A DNA stretch of 64,000 nucleotides, from NCBI RefSeq assembly GCF_000317245.1, contig NZ_AJLJ01000375.1:1-64000 (forward strand), in the 5' to 3' direction. Under the pieces are notes generated by a model, which saw only the letters and a list, made by a program, of their open reading frames with translations, was not told the DNA's origin and did no database searches. This stretch comes from Fischerella muscicola SAG 1427-1 = PCC 73103. Its GTDB lineage: Bacteria; Cyanobacteriota; Cyanobacteriia; Cyanobacteriales; Nostocaceae. The position numbers and the translations under genes were made by a program. This document shows, one piece after another, positions 42,489-51,743 of this stretch (positions are counted from its first letter, which is position 1; every line of letters begins with the position of its first letter).

Positions 42489-43535
42489 TCAAGGATAAAT
42501 CAAAATTTTGTACGTTTCCGGTGTTGGTGCGATCGCTTGATCTACGGCTTGAGATAAATTTTGTAATGGATAGCGATCGCTAATTAATGCCTGTACATCA
42601 ATGCGTTTATTAAACACAATATCAGCCGCCAGACTTTGCAGGCGGTAGGATGAACTGTAGCTACCCATCAAATCAATTTCTCGACGATAGAGAATATTCG
42701 GGTTAATGGGAATTTCTACTTGATCAGGAAATTCGGCAAAGAATAAAATTTTACCGCCTTTGCGTGTACAGTCAAGGGCTTGGAAGAAAGCTTTGTCACT
42801 GGGAACAGCAAGTAGAGTGACATCCACACCCATACCATTGGTGAGTGCTTGAATTTTAGCTGGTAAATCAGAATCACGAGCATCAAAAGCAGCTTCTGCA
42901 CCCACAGCCAAAGCTTTTTCAATGCGGGAGGGGATCAAGTCAGTGGCGATCGCTTTTCCTCCGAAATATTTCACCAACATCACAAACATTAACCCAATCG
43001 GCCCTGCACCAGTGATCAAAACTGTTTGTCCAGGTGCAATTTGGGCTTTTTTCACGGCTTTGAGACAGCAATTAGTTGGTTCAACAAAGCTTGCTTCTTC
43101 AAAACTGATATTATCGGGGATGGGAATCAACCCACCATTGCGGACAATATGACCGGGAACCTTGACATACTCAGCAAAACCACCACCACTAGGTGCAAAT
43201 CCTGCTGTCGTACAGATGTTTTTATAAGTTTCGCACATTGAGAAATTGTCATTGAGGCAATAGTCGCAACGCATACAAGGGATGTGGTGCATTACCGCTA
43301 CCCGTTGTCCGACTTGCCAATTTTTCACCTCTGTACCTAGTGCTGCGATCGTCCCCGCAGTTTCATGTCCAAAAATCCGTGGTGGTTCATACAGGGGATA
43401 ACGAATTTTTTTGATATCCGACTGACACAAACCCACTACCCGCACCTCTACCAGGACTTCATCCGCTTGTAGTTCGGGTACAGGAATTTCTTCGTAGGAA
43501 AGTTGATTGACTCCTCTAAATACCTGTGCTTTCAC
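42489..43535 (-). CDS. Zinc-dependent alcohol/polyol dehydrogenase (MDR family)
   Basis: The product has 348 residues. Catalytic zinc ligands lie in VVGLCQSDIKK and IFGHETAGTIAALG. The structural zinc loop is CMRCDYCLNDNFSMC (about 96-110). The nucleotide-binding fold is VLITGAGPIGLMFVMLVKYF (about 172-191). The sequence is of the sorbitol/threonine-dehydrogenase-like group; the substrate cannot be named. ATG at 43535 gives MKAQVFRGVNQLSYEEIPVP, the usual start. It is probably a separate transcript from the PiT gene because of the repeat spacer. Confidence 0.88.
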   Translation of the reverse strand: MKAQVFRGVNQLSYEEIPVPELQADEVLVEVRVVGLCQSDIKKIRYPLYEPPRIFGHETAGTIAALGTEVKNWQVGQRVAVMHHIPCMRCDYCLNDNFSMCETYKNICTTAGFAPSGGGFAEYVKVPGHIVRNGGLIPIPDNISFEEASFVEPTNCCLKAVKKAQIAPGQTVLITGAGPIGLMFVMLVKYFGGKAIATDLIPSRIEKALAVGAEAAFDARDSDLPAKIQALTNGMGVDVTLLAVPSDKAFFQALDCTRKGGKILFFAEFPDQVEIPINPNILYRREIDLMGSYSSSYRLQSLAADIVFNKRIDVQALISDRYPLQNLSQAVDQAIAPTPETYKILIYP

Positions 43536-43638
43536 GTTAATATCTCACCGCTCAACGATATTAGATTTAACACTAGGGGCGTGATTTGGACTATTAATTT
43601 TGAGAATTTTGTTTATTGAGGTTTTTCAAAGACTCGCT

Positions 43639-43764
43639 GACAAGTATCAAACAATCGACGACGAGTATCAAACAATCGACGACGAGTATCAAACAATCGA
43701 CGACGAGTATCAAACAATCGACGACGAGTATCAAACACTCGTTGACGAGTATCAAACACTCGAC
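43639..43764. repeat. 21-bp tandem repeat array
   Basis: Six contiguous units of 21 bases of the type GACGAGTATCAAACAATCGAC; the last two carry ACACTC in place of ACAATC. A partial unit precedes them at about 43631. There are no spacers, so it is not a CRISPR array. Two plus-strand frames stay open through it only because the unit length is a multiple of three. It lies about 100 bases upstream of the dehydrogenase start, between divergent-tail genes. Confidence 0.9.
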
Positions 43765-43930
43765 GACGGAGATTATAAGTACTCAGACACAATTAATTAC
43801 ACAGATTTTTTTCTGTTAAGAGTTAAGAGTTCCCTATCTCCACGAATGAATTTAATTTTGTCCAATTACTTAATTTTTCGACTTGTGTGTACACCGTAGG
43901 GGTTGAGGATCGGGGAGCAGGGAATAGTTT

Positions 43931-46642
43931 TTAAGTATTTGTTGCTCCCCTGACCAAAATCACGGTACTGTCTACACCAGAGGCGATCGCTTCGGGAATA
44001 TTTCCTTTCATCGCTTGTTGTAGTAATCCTTCACGGGAAGCGCCCAAAACAACTACATCATAATTTTCTGTTTTGACTAAGTTGATGATTCCTTCAGTTA
44101 CAGAATCTGCTTTCACGGGTGCTGCTACTACGGTGCTGGATAATTTTTGACGACGGATGAGTATCCGAATCGCTTCTTCTAAAATTCTCATGTCTGGTTC
44201 TGATTCGGATGGCTTAAACACACGGGTGAGGCGAATTTTGGGGTCATTTCCTAGCGTCACTAGAGCTGGTAGCAATTTGATCGCCGCCCTCGCATTCGGG
44301 CCACCAGCCATTGGGATTAGCCAACGGTTGAATTGTGGAGGAGGGAGGGGAACGGGAGATCGAGATATGGGGAGATGAGGAGAAAGGGACAGAGGAGGAA
44401 TCGAAGAAATTGGGAGTAAGCGAAACTCTGGACTCTGGACTCTGGACTCTGGATTTTTCCCTAACTTCACCAACACCATCTCACAACTAGCTTGACGAAT
44501 CACCGTATCTACAACATCGCCAAAAATACGACCAGGGGTGGAAGTGTTTCCCTTCCACCCCATTAAAATTAGGTCAATGTGTCTTTCTTTAATTGTCTCT
44601 AAGATTGCATGGGCGATATCGTGGGTAACTCGTATCTGTGTATGTACTGGGATTTTCCATTTTTTGCCCAAAGCTTCAGCATCTCGGAGTAATCGCCGAC
44701 TTTTAGTTGTTCTAACTGGTGTTTCGGCTGGAGAACTTTGACGAGAAACAATAATTACTTGCAGACATTCTATTTCGTAGTGGCGATCGCGGGCAATTGC
44801 TGCTGCCATTCGCAATAATGTGGCAGCTGTTTCAGGATTAGCAACTGGTACTAATAATCTACCTCTACCGATGCTGGGCGATCGCGTTTGATAAACTACG
44901 TAAGAAGGTTCCGGTTGGGGCCCATGTTCTCTAGTTTTACAGTTCAGACTATCGGCTTCTGCTCGAATAATATCAGCACGAGTGATAATGCCAATAATTC
45001 TGCGTCCTTCTACTACTGGTAAACGACTAATTTGATGACGATCCAATAAATAGAGTACATTACCTAAGCTGTGGATGGGTGTGACTGTTACTGGCTGCGG
45101 CGTCATGATTTCCCGTAGCGGAGTATCTTTGGCTAAGTTGCGATCGCGTATTTTTAATAAATCAGTTTGGGTGACAATTCCTACTAATTTACTCTCCTCA
45201 ACTACAGGAAATCCCCGATGGTGAGACCGCGAAAAGGCCTGTACTGCTTCTTCCACAGATATCTGTGCATCTAAGGTTTCCACCCGTCGCTGCATCACAT
45301 CTTTTGCTGTTAAGTTGGTCAATGTATCTTCAACGGGAACTGGGGTGTCAATGTTGATGCCGCTTAACAGTAAAAGTTTGGTATATAGTGATCCTGGCAT
45401 CAGCTTATCAGCAACCAGGTAAGATGTGACAGAGACAATCATCAAGGGTAATACCAGATTAAAATCTGTTGTCATTTCAAAGACAATCACAATCGCCGTA
45501 ATGGGTACTTTGGAAACGGCGCTAAAAAACGCCCCCATACCTGCTAAAGCATAGGTAGTAGGCGAACCTAATCCGAATAGCTGGAATTCAAAAACACCGA
45601 TGATATATCCCAGACAAGAACCTAAAATCAAACTGGGCGCAAATAACCCTCCTGGCGCACCTGAACCAAATGCTAGTAGTGTCAAGATAAATTGAGCTAA
45701 AAAGGCGATCGCAGCTACGGGTGCATTAGCTTTACCAGCGAGGACAAATTCTCGTAATCCGGTATTATCACGGAAAGAATCAGGTAAAATCACAACTACT
45801 ATTCCTGAGATCAATCCTGCCAAAGCTATCCTCAAGGGTAAACTGATATGAAAACTGCGATATATTTTGATACTCTGAATTAATCCCCGATTAAATAGTG
45901 CTGCTAGTAATCCTGCTAAAATACCTAAAATCAGGTAAAAGGGAATTTCTACGATTGAGAAACTGCTAGAAGATTGAGTCACTTCCAAGTTCAGTAGCAA
46001 ACTACGACCACCCAACAGACGGGAAACAACACCACCAATAAATGAGGCGATGATCGCGGTTCCCAATGTCAATCCTGATAAATCTTGGAGTAACTCTTCA
46101 ATCACAAACAAGACACCAGCAATCGGTGCATTGAAAGCTGCTGCTAAACCTGCACCTGCACCAGCTGCGATCATCTGGCGTCGATGATCTGGAGAGGTGG
46201 GAACCCAGCGACTCATCCCTGCGGCCAAAGCAGCACCAACTTGTACAGTCGGGCCTTGTCTACCTAAAGTAATCCCTGAACCCAAGGTGAGTGTAGAACT
46301 GAGTAACTTAACAAGCGCCACTCGCCAAGAAAGCTTGACTGGTACATTCGCCAGCGAAGCTTTAACGTGGGGTATACCACTACCAGATGCTTCTGGTGCA
46401 AACCTTTCTACCAATAGTCCAGCCAAAAACCCGAAGCCCAAACCAACTGCTGGTAAGAATAGCCAAGCTGGTAAAACATGGGAACCATGAACTCGCCATG
46501 TTCCTAGCCATCCCGAACCAAAGTTCAAGCATACAGCAGAAAAAGCCGCAACAAGACCAATAATACAAGCCTCTGCGATCGCTAAACCTTTTCTCGGCTG
46601 CCAAACGGTGCGAATATACTGATTTAGGAAAGGGGGTGGCAT
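43931..46642 (-). CDS. ClC-type chloride transporter with CBS pair and two USP-like domains
   Basis: The product has 903 residues. The ClC membrane domain spans about 20-430, with GSGIPHVKASL, GRQGPTVQVGAAL and GAPGGLFAPSLILGS. The position of the gating glutamate (GREGP in the E. coli protein) is Gln129, while the internal VIEEL glutamates are kept. Two CBS domains follow at about 440-560 (VMQRRVETL, GFPVVEESKLVGIVTQTDLL). Then come two universal-stress-like domains at about 595-725 and 770-900. The linker between them (about 728-768) is low-complexity repeat DNA. It is predicted to conduct or exchange chloride under control of nucleotides bound by CBS or USP parts. Confidence 0.88.
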   Translation of the reverse strand: MPPPFLNQYIRTVWQPRKGLAIAEACIIGLVAAFSAVCLNFGSGWLGTWRVHGSHVLPAWLFLPAVGLGFGFLAGLLVERFAPEASGSGIPHVKASLANVPVKLSWRVALVKLLSSTLTLGSGITLGRQGPTVQVGAALAAGMSRWVPTSPDHRRQMIAAGAGAGLAAAFNAPIAGVLFVIEELLQDLSGLTLGTAIIASFIGGVVSRLLGGRSLLLNLEVTQSSSSFSIVEIPFYLILGILAGLLAALFNRGLIQSIKIYRSFHISLPLRIALAGLISGIVVVILPDSFRDNTGLREFVLAGKANAPVAAIAFLAQFILTLLAFGSGAPGGLFAPSLILGSCLGYIIGVFEFQLFGLGSPTTYALAGMGAFFSAVSKVPITAIVIVFEMTTDFNLVLPLMIVSVTSYLVADKLMPGSLYTKLLLLSGINIDTPVPVEDTLTNLTAKDVMQRRVETLDAQISVEEAVQAFSRSHHRGFPVVEESKLVGIVTQTDLLKIRDRNLAKDTPLREIMTPQPVTVTPIHSLGNVLYLLDRHQISRLPVVEGRRIIGIITRADIIRAEADSLNCKTREHGPQPEPSYVVYQTRSPSIGRGRLLVPVANPETAATLLRMAAAIARDRHYEIECLQVIIVSRQSSPAETPVRTTKSRRLLRDAEALGKKWKIPVHTQIRVTHDIAHAILETIKERHIDLILMGWKGNTSTPGRIFGDVVDTVIRQASCEMVLVKLGKNPESRVQSPEFRLLPISSIPPLSLSPHLPISRSPVPLPPPQFNRWLIPMAGGPNARAAIKLLPALVTLGNDPKIRLTRVFKPSESEPDMRILEEAIRILIRRQKLSSTVVAAPVKADSVTEGIINLVKTENYDVVVLGASREGLLQQAMKGNIPEAIASGVDSTVILVRGATNT
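44337..44461. repeat. Low-complexity insert in the clc gene with ACTCTGG heptamers
   Basis: Four exact ACTCTGG units (44425-44452) adjoin a purine-rich block of GGGAGATCGAGATATGG-type words on the plus strand. The insert is in frame and encodes about 41 residues, mostly Pro, Ser and Leu, between the two USP-like domains of the protein. It lacks the GGAGAC/GTCTCC arms of the ribF-type elements. Confidence 0.6.
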
Positions 46643-47010
46643 AACAATTAAAAACTAAAAACTAAAAACTAAAAACAAATTTAATGGGTTAAATAAAGCA
46701 CATGGTTGTGCTACTTTCACTATTTTGCAGCCGCACAGCAATTTATCCATTTACAGATAGAGTTTGTATATTTGATATTTATAGGGAAAATTCTAACTTT
46801 TTACGCAACTTTTAAAACTCAGAATATTTGGAGTGTATAGACGTGTAGCGGCTTCTTGAAGATCGCTTCTGTTTACAAAATCTTGCTCAAAATATCTGAG
46901 TATTACTGATATATGTGATCATTCTTCCGAAATGGTGTAACTTCCGGTCGTAAGTAGATATAATACTCACCAATGTTAAGATTAACCCTTTTCCTATCAA
47001 TATTTTACTT
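46643..47010. promoter_or_regulatory. Divergent intergenic region clc / small gene-protease pair
   Basis: Four tandem AAAAACT units lie at about 46650-46676, just before the clc start on the minus strand. A good -10 hexamer TATAAT is at 46959-46964, about 47 bases before the small gene at 47011. Its -35 is weak (TGTAAC around 46937), and GTA-N8-TAA at 46950-46963 is a one-base-off NtcA-like match. No gene is seen here. Confidence 0.4.
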
Positions 47011-47154
47011 ATGAAATTGGGGTTATTTAATCAAGGTTTGACAAAGGAACTAGTCACCTCACTGGCGACACTCACCACGAGTGCGATCGCTTATCAAACA
47101 ACTTATGCACAAGGCACAACTCCAAACCCTATCACAAGGGGTAATGGCCAATGA
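47011..47154 (+). CDS. Small 47-residue protein coupled to the trypsin-like protease
   Basis: ATG 47011 opens 47 codons: MKLGLFNQGLTKELVTSLAT, then TTSAIAYQTTYAQG and a short polar tail. The middle resembles a weak signal peptide ending in an AYAQG-like cleavage region. Its TGA overlaps the ATG of the protease gene by four bases (ATGA), so translation is probably coupled. It may be a real leader peptide or a decayed N-terminal part of an exported protein. The function is unknown. Confidence 0.45.
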   Translation: MKLGLFNQGLTKELVTSLATLTTSAIAYQTTYAQGTTPNPITRGNGQ

Positions 47155-47948
47155 AATGGCACAAACTCAAGCCAGCGACACTCACGACTGGCATCTTATT
47201 AGTAATTTGTGCATCAGCAGTATATCTCAAATATTCTGCTGAATGTGCCACTATTAATTGCGAAGCAAAAAACAATACATACACTAAAAGTTTACCAGTA
47301 GAAAAAATCCGGCGTAATGCTCAAGTGATCACTGTAAAAGTGATGTCAAAGGAATTCTTGGGTTCGGGGATTTTATTAAAAAAACAAGACTCAGTGTATA
47401 CTGTTTTAACTAACGCCCATGTATTGCGTGCTGATGATCCTCCCTATCGAATTCAAACACCAGATGGTCGGATCTGGTCTGCAAATTTGCCACAAAATGT
47501 CAAGTTTGGCACAAACGATTTAGCAATATTACAGTTTCGTAGCCCAGCCATAAATTATACTGTGGCATCTATTGCTTTTAACCCTGCCATAGGTGATGAA
47601 GTGTTTGCTGCTGGATTTCCCTATGCAGAGGAAGGCAAAGATAAAGGCTTTACGTTTACAACTGGTAAGATAACGCTGAAATTACCAAAAGCTTTGGAAG
47701 GTGGCTATCAAATTGGTTACACTAATGATATTCAAAAAGGTATGAGTGGGGGGCCACTTCTCAATCATCAGGGTGAAGTGGTGGGTGTGAACGGAATGCA
47801 CGCATATCCTTTGTGGGATGTTCCTTCAGTCTTTAGTGATGGTTCCCAAGCAGATCAAAAATTACATGAACAGATTGTTCGCCTCAGTTGGGCTGTACCG
47901 ACGGAAAAATTTTCTTTTAGAAGAAAGATTAGTCAATTGTCTAATTAA
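47151..47948 (+). CDS. Trypsin-like serine protease (S1 family), exported
   Basis: The product has 265 residues. One hydrophobic N-terminal segment (about 10-27) serves as signal or anchor. The catalytic triad is visible: His in VLTNAHVL (about residue 91), Asp in TNDLAILQF, and Ser in GMSGGPLLNHQGEVVGVNG. It has no PDZ domain, unlike HtrA. Such small trypsin-like proteins are frequent in filamentous cyanobacteria, often near signalling kinases. Its last 8 bases overlap the convergent kinase gene; ATG 47151 overlaps the upstream small gene. Confidence 0.88.
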   Translation: MKWHKLKPATLTTGILLVICASAVYLKYSAECATINCEAKNNTYTKSLPVEKIRRNAQVITVKVMSKEFLGSGILLKKQDSVYTVLTNAHVLRADDPPYRIQTPDGRIWSANLPQNVKFGTNDLAILQFRSPAINYTVASIAFNPAIGDEVFAAGFPYAEEGKDKGFTFTTGKITLKLPKALEGGYQIGYTNDIQKGMSGGPLLNHQGEVVGVNGMHAYPLWDVPSVFSDGSQADQKLHEQIVRLSWAVPTEKFSFRRKISQLSN

Positions 47949-49368
47949 TCTCAAAAGAATTAATCATTTCATTTGCAATATTGATAAATTGCTCATAATC
48001 ATCAATTGCTGCTGTATAGGTAATTACGTATGCTTTATTGCCTTTTAAAGTCCAAACTTGCAGATTTTTTAACTCAAGATCTCCATCTTTGCCTGTGTAA
48101 ATTATCTGATTTGCTTGTTTGAATGCCAAAGTAGTTGAACTCGTATTAATTATTTGAGCATCTGGCAGAGTATTTTTAATTTCATCAATAAACATTTGTT
48201 TAGACTCAGCTAAAGTTCCAGAGAATTCCTCAATATCTATATTGATCTTTTCTTGGAATCTATCTGTATCATTTTGTTTAGGAGAGATGATTGTTGCTAA
48301 TTCAGTAACACCTGCAACATAAATGTCTTTAATTTGTAATTGCCAGCTTTCTGGATATTTGATTTTGATTTGGTATTCAGTATTTTCATAAGGTATCAAT
48401 TTTTCTTGTTTTTTCTCCGACCAAAGTCCAGGCCAAAATCCCACAACTAGGCTAGCAAGTACTGCAACTATTCCTACAGGAAATAACAATTTCCACTGTT
48501 TATGTTGATTCTTTGTCTTTGTGTCTAAGATTTTTCGCAGTGCTTCTAATGCTGACTCTGCTGACTGATAACGTCCACTGAAATGATAGCGTACCATCCT
48601 ATCTAGAATATCAGCTAAATCAGGACTAACCTGCACTTGATTACGCCAAATAATTTCTCCGGTTTGGGGATCTCTTGGAAGTTTGCTTCCTTGGGAAGGA
48701 TCGGGATATATACCTGTTAAAGCCTGGATACCAATGACTCCAACGGCGTAGACGTCACTGCTAAATTGCGGTTCGCCAGCTGCTTGTTCACTCGGCATGT
48801 AGCCAAGAGTACCAATCGCCACGGTGACTGTTTGTCCTTGTCGATTAACTTCTAGACCTCTTACTTTCTTAACTGCACCAAAATCAATTAGGACTATTTT
48901 GCCGTCAGACCGTCGCATAATATTAGCAGGTTTAATATCCCTGTGAATAACTTTTTGGCGATGGACAAAGGTCAAAACTTCTAGAATTTCCGTCAAAAGT
49001 TTTATTGTTTCGGCTTCACTGAGTTTATTAGCTAAGGGAGGTAGTTCTTGTCTGAGATCGTGACCTTCAATAAATTCTTGTACTAAATAAAATTCTTGAT
49101 TCTCTTCAAAGTAAGCTAAAAGACGCGGAATTTGATCATGATTGCCCAATTCTTCTTGAATTTCTGCTTCTTGTTTAAAAAGGCGTTGTGCTATCTGTAG
49201 AGTATTCGGGTCGTTAATTCTTGGTTTTAACTGCTTAACTAAACACTTAGGATTACCTGGGCGATCAGTGTCACAGGCGATGTAAGTAGCCCCAAATCCT
49301 CCTCCTGATCCCAATTGTTGGACAATTTGGTAACGTCCACGAAGCTTGTGACCCAACATTACATTCAC
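47941..49368 (-). CDS. Serine/threonine protein kinase with C-terminal PsbP-like domain
   Basis: The product has 475 residues. The Pkn2-type kinase domain spans about 12-285: LGSGGGFGATY with an extra Gly in the loop, CLVKQLKP, HRDIKPANIMRR, LIDFGAVKK and GYMPSEQAAGEPQ. A membrane segment at about 296-316 is followed by an outer domain (about 330-475) with YENTEYQIKIKYPESWQLQI and NEMINSFEI, resembling PsbP/DUF1795-like folds. The arrangement suggests a receptor-type kinase whose periplasmic or lumenal PsbP-like part senses something unknown. It is convergent with the trypsin-like protease, overlapping by 8 bases. Confidence 0.87.
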   Translation of the reverse strand: MNVMLGHKLRGRYQIVQQLGSGGGFGATYIACDTDRPGNPKCLVKQLKPRINDPNTLQIAQRLFKQEAEIQEELGNHDQIPRLLAYFEENQEFYLVQEFIEGHDLRQELPPLANKLSEAETIKLLTEILEVLTFVHRQKVIHRDIKPANIMRRSDGKIVLIDFGAVKKVRGLEVNRQGQTVTVAIGTLGYMPSEQAAGEPQFSSDVYAVGVIGIQALTGIYPDPSQGSKLPRDPQTGEIIWRNQVQVSPDLADILDRMVRYHFSGRYQSAESALEALRKILDTKTKNQHKQWKLLFPVGIVAVLASLVVGFWPGLWSEKKQEKLIPYENTEYQIKIKYPESWQLQIKDIYVAGVTELATIISPKQNDTDRFQEKINIDIEEFSGTLAESKQMFIDEIKNTLPDAQIINTSSTTLAFKQANQIIYTGKDGDLELKNLQVWTLKGNKAYVITYTAAIDDYEQFINIANEMINSFEIN

Positions 49369-49560
49369 CTTACATCCTATATATAAGTTAGAAGTTATGA
49401 CCTAAAGCGTCTTACGTTGATGTTATCTTGACACAAGTTGGCACTTATAGCCTAAAATTACCGACAGCAGTTCTTGAAGCGATTTTTTCACCACTAAGAT
49501 AGCAAGACACGAAGAAAAATCCTATTTTGATATCTCCTGATACCTTTATCCCGAATTCGG

Positions 49561-50595
49561 TCACTTGTACAACCCACGATCTGTTACCAAGTAAACTACA
49601 AAAGTTCCCAACCAGTGACTACTAGAGTAGTGTTCACTGACAGCATCGATGATGCTACTCTGACGATGTAGAACAGCAGTAGTACGAAGCGTACCTATTC
49701 GAGGATCGGTATTTGGCAATCCAAGAATTATCCCCTCAAGCATCCAAGCGCGACTCAGATTTAAACCATGAAAATGGGATTGTAAATAGTTTTGAGGATT
49801 ATTTACTTTTGCTGGCTCTAGCCAGTTGAATGACTCATCAATAGGTAATTGTGGCAGAAAATCAGTTAGCCAGTTAGCAAAATCCGCTGGTGAAAGAATT
49901 CGTCGCACCAGATCAGCTTCCGCAAGACAGGGAGAAATAAAATCATAGCCGAGTGGTTCTAAATTTAACGGATAGCTGCGATCGCTCAAATAAAATTTTC
50001 GGATCTTGTTTTCAATCAAATCAACAAAGTTCTCGTTTTTGATAATTTGCGCCCAATCTATAACTAAACCCAGCGCAAACGCCGTTTGACTATGGGTTCC
50101 TGTGCGGTTAGGTAATTCTAGATTTTGTAGCCATCGCTGGAAGTTACTTGCAACCAAGGTTTCTAACGGTTCCAACACAGCCAGCCATTCTTGAGCTTGG
50201 TTGTCATTCCATTCCCGTAATTCCGCAGCCAGTTGCAACAGCCATGCAAAACCATAAGGACATTCAAAGTAAGGGTGTTTATTTAAATGCGCTATTTCCC
50301 CTTGTATTTTCTCAGGTGTAAAGCTTTGGGTTAGGGCTTCTCTGACTGCTGTTTGAAAGGTGGTTTCCGGAAAATAACGGGCTAGGCGTGCGAGTAACCA
50401 GTGTCCATGTACAGCTGAATGCCAATCCAAGCAACCATAGAAAGCTGGTGTTAATTCCCGTGGTGGTTTAATATCTTCATCGTTATTCAACCAATAAATA
50501 CCACTATGTGGATACTCTCGCTGAATGCAATCAAGTACTAATTGGACAAATTTTGCTGCGATCGCTACGTCGATTTCGATAGCATCGATTTTCAT
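49561..50595 (-). CDS. DUF2891-family protein
   Basis: The 344-residue product is predicted to be soluble. It has conserved patterns FYGCLDWHSAVHGHWLLARL (about 53-72), PYGFAWLLQLAAELREW, TGTHSQTAFALGL, LGYDFISPCLAEADL and HFHGLNLSRAWMLEGI. The all-helical, Trp/His-rich pattern is like an (alpha/alpha) barrel of glycoside-related proteins, but no activity is established for DUF2891. It is transcribed alone, with ATG at 50595. Confidence 0.85.
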   Translation of the reverse strand: MKIDAIEIDVAIAAKFVQLVLDCIQREYPHSGIYWLNNDEDIKPPRELTPAFYGCLDWHSAVHGHWLLARLARYFPETTFQTAVREALTQSFTPEKIQGEIAHLNKHPYFECPYGFAWLLQLAAELREWNDNQAQEWLAVLEPLETLVASNFQRWLQNLELPNRTGTHSQTAFALGLVIDWAQIIKNENFVDLIENKIRKFYLSDRSYPLNLEPLGYDFISPCLAEADLVRRILSPADFANWLTDFLPQLPIDESFNWLEPAKVNNPQNYLQSHFHGLNLSRAWMLEGIILGLPNTDPRIGTLRTTAVLHRQSSIIDAVSEHYSSSHWLGTFVVYLVTDRGLYK

Positions 50596-50758
50596 GGTGA
50601 CTACAACAGTAAGTAGCGTTAATTTTTAGCCTAATTGTCTCACTAAAAACTTCAAGCGATCATAGCTTCTAAACAAAAATGTCTTCATTAAAGTATACTC
50701 ATGTCTTAGTATAAGAATGGCTGTAACAGTTAATTAAATAATATTCCTAATTTCTTGC

Positions 50759-51676
50759 ATGATGCCCGAAAAATTAAAATGGTGGCAAACAGCTTTTCAG
50801 CTAAAAGGTTCAGTGATTACATCAACTTATAAACGTGTAATTGGATTCGGTTTTTTTGGGCTTATTGTCTCTATACTTTACTATTTTCATCTTCCTGTAT
50901 CGCAACCCATCTTAGGCAGTGTTATTCCTAGTGTTGTCTTAGGTTTATTACTTGTATTTCGCACAAATACAGCTTATGAACGTTTTTGGGAAGGTAGAAA
51001 ATGCTGGGGCAGTATTGTGAATACAGTCCGCAATCTCGCAAGGCAAATTTGGGTATCAACAGAAGATAAATCTCCAGCAGATAGAGACCAAAAAATTGCA
51101 GCATTATATTTATTAGTAGCATTTGCTGTCGCCACTAAATTGCACTTACGCGGAGAACCTGTAAATGAAGAATTAGAAGAATTGATGCAAACATCAAAAT
51201 ATATAAAGTTAAAAACGATGAATAATCCACCTTTAGAGGTAGCGTTTTGGATTGATGATTATTTACAAAAACAGCATGAACGCAATAGTATAAATAGTTA
51301 TCAACTAATCTCAATGCGCGAGTTGTTAAACCAACTAGTGGATAATTTAGGTGCTTGTGAACGAATTCTCAAAACACCAATTCCCTTAGCTTACGCTATT
51401 CATCTCAAACAATTATTATTGTTATATTGCCTACTACTACCTTTTCAAATTGTAGATAGTCTCGGTTGGTGGACAGGTATAATTGTCGCCTTAATTAGCT
51501 TTACTTTGTTTGGTATTGAAGCCATTGGTTTGGAAATCGAAAATCCTTTCGGTTATGACATCAATGATTTACCATTGGATGCTATTTGTAACACTATGAA
51601 ACGCAATATTGATGATTTAATTAGCTTGAGTCCTAGTACGCGATCGCACACCGAAAAACTCTGTGATCATAACTAA
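50759..51676 (+). CDS. Bestrophin-family anion channel
   Basis: The 305-residue product has four hydrophobic segments and the bestrophin signature FRTNTAYERFWEGRKCWGSI at about 67-86, then FQIVDSLGWWTGIIVALISF and the acidic EIENPFGYDINDLPLD near the end. Cyanobacterial and plant thylakoid bestrophins carry chloride or bicarbonate, so a role in carbon supply or pH balance is possible but not shown here. Two ATGs are adjacent at 50759 and 50762; the first is used. It is transcribed alone. Confidence 0.9.
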   Translation: MMPEKLKWWQTAFQLKGSVITSTYKRVIGFGFFGLIVSILYYFHLPVSQPILGSVIPSVVLGLLLVFRTNTAYERFWEGRKCWGSIVNTVRNLARQIWVSTEDKSPADRDQKIAALYLLVAFAVATKLHLRGEPVNEELEELMQTSKYIKLKTMNNPPLEVAFWIDDYLQKQHERNSINSYQLISMRELLNQLVDNLGACERILKTPIPLAYAIHLKQLLLLYCLLLPFQIVDSLGWWTGIIVALISFTLFGIEAIGLEIENPFGYDINDLPLDAICNTMKRNIDDLISLSPSTRSHTEKLCDHN

Positions 51677-51743
51677 ATTATTCTTCCTTGTCCCCCTTGT
51701 CCCCCTTGTCCTCCTTGTTTTCCTTGTCTTCCTTCCCCAATCT

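Noticed and set aside
43639..43764. Possible CRISPR array
   Set aside because: Units are contiguous with no spacers and no cas genes are nearby; the same applies to 27891-28072.
43600..43899. Plus-strand frames through the second 21-bp array
   Set aside because: Two frames are open at once through the tandem units, which is expected from the repeat and not evidence of coding.
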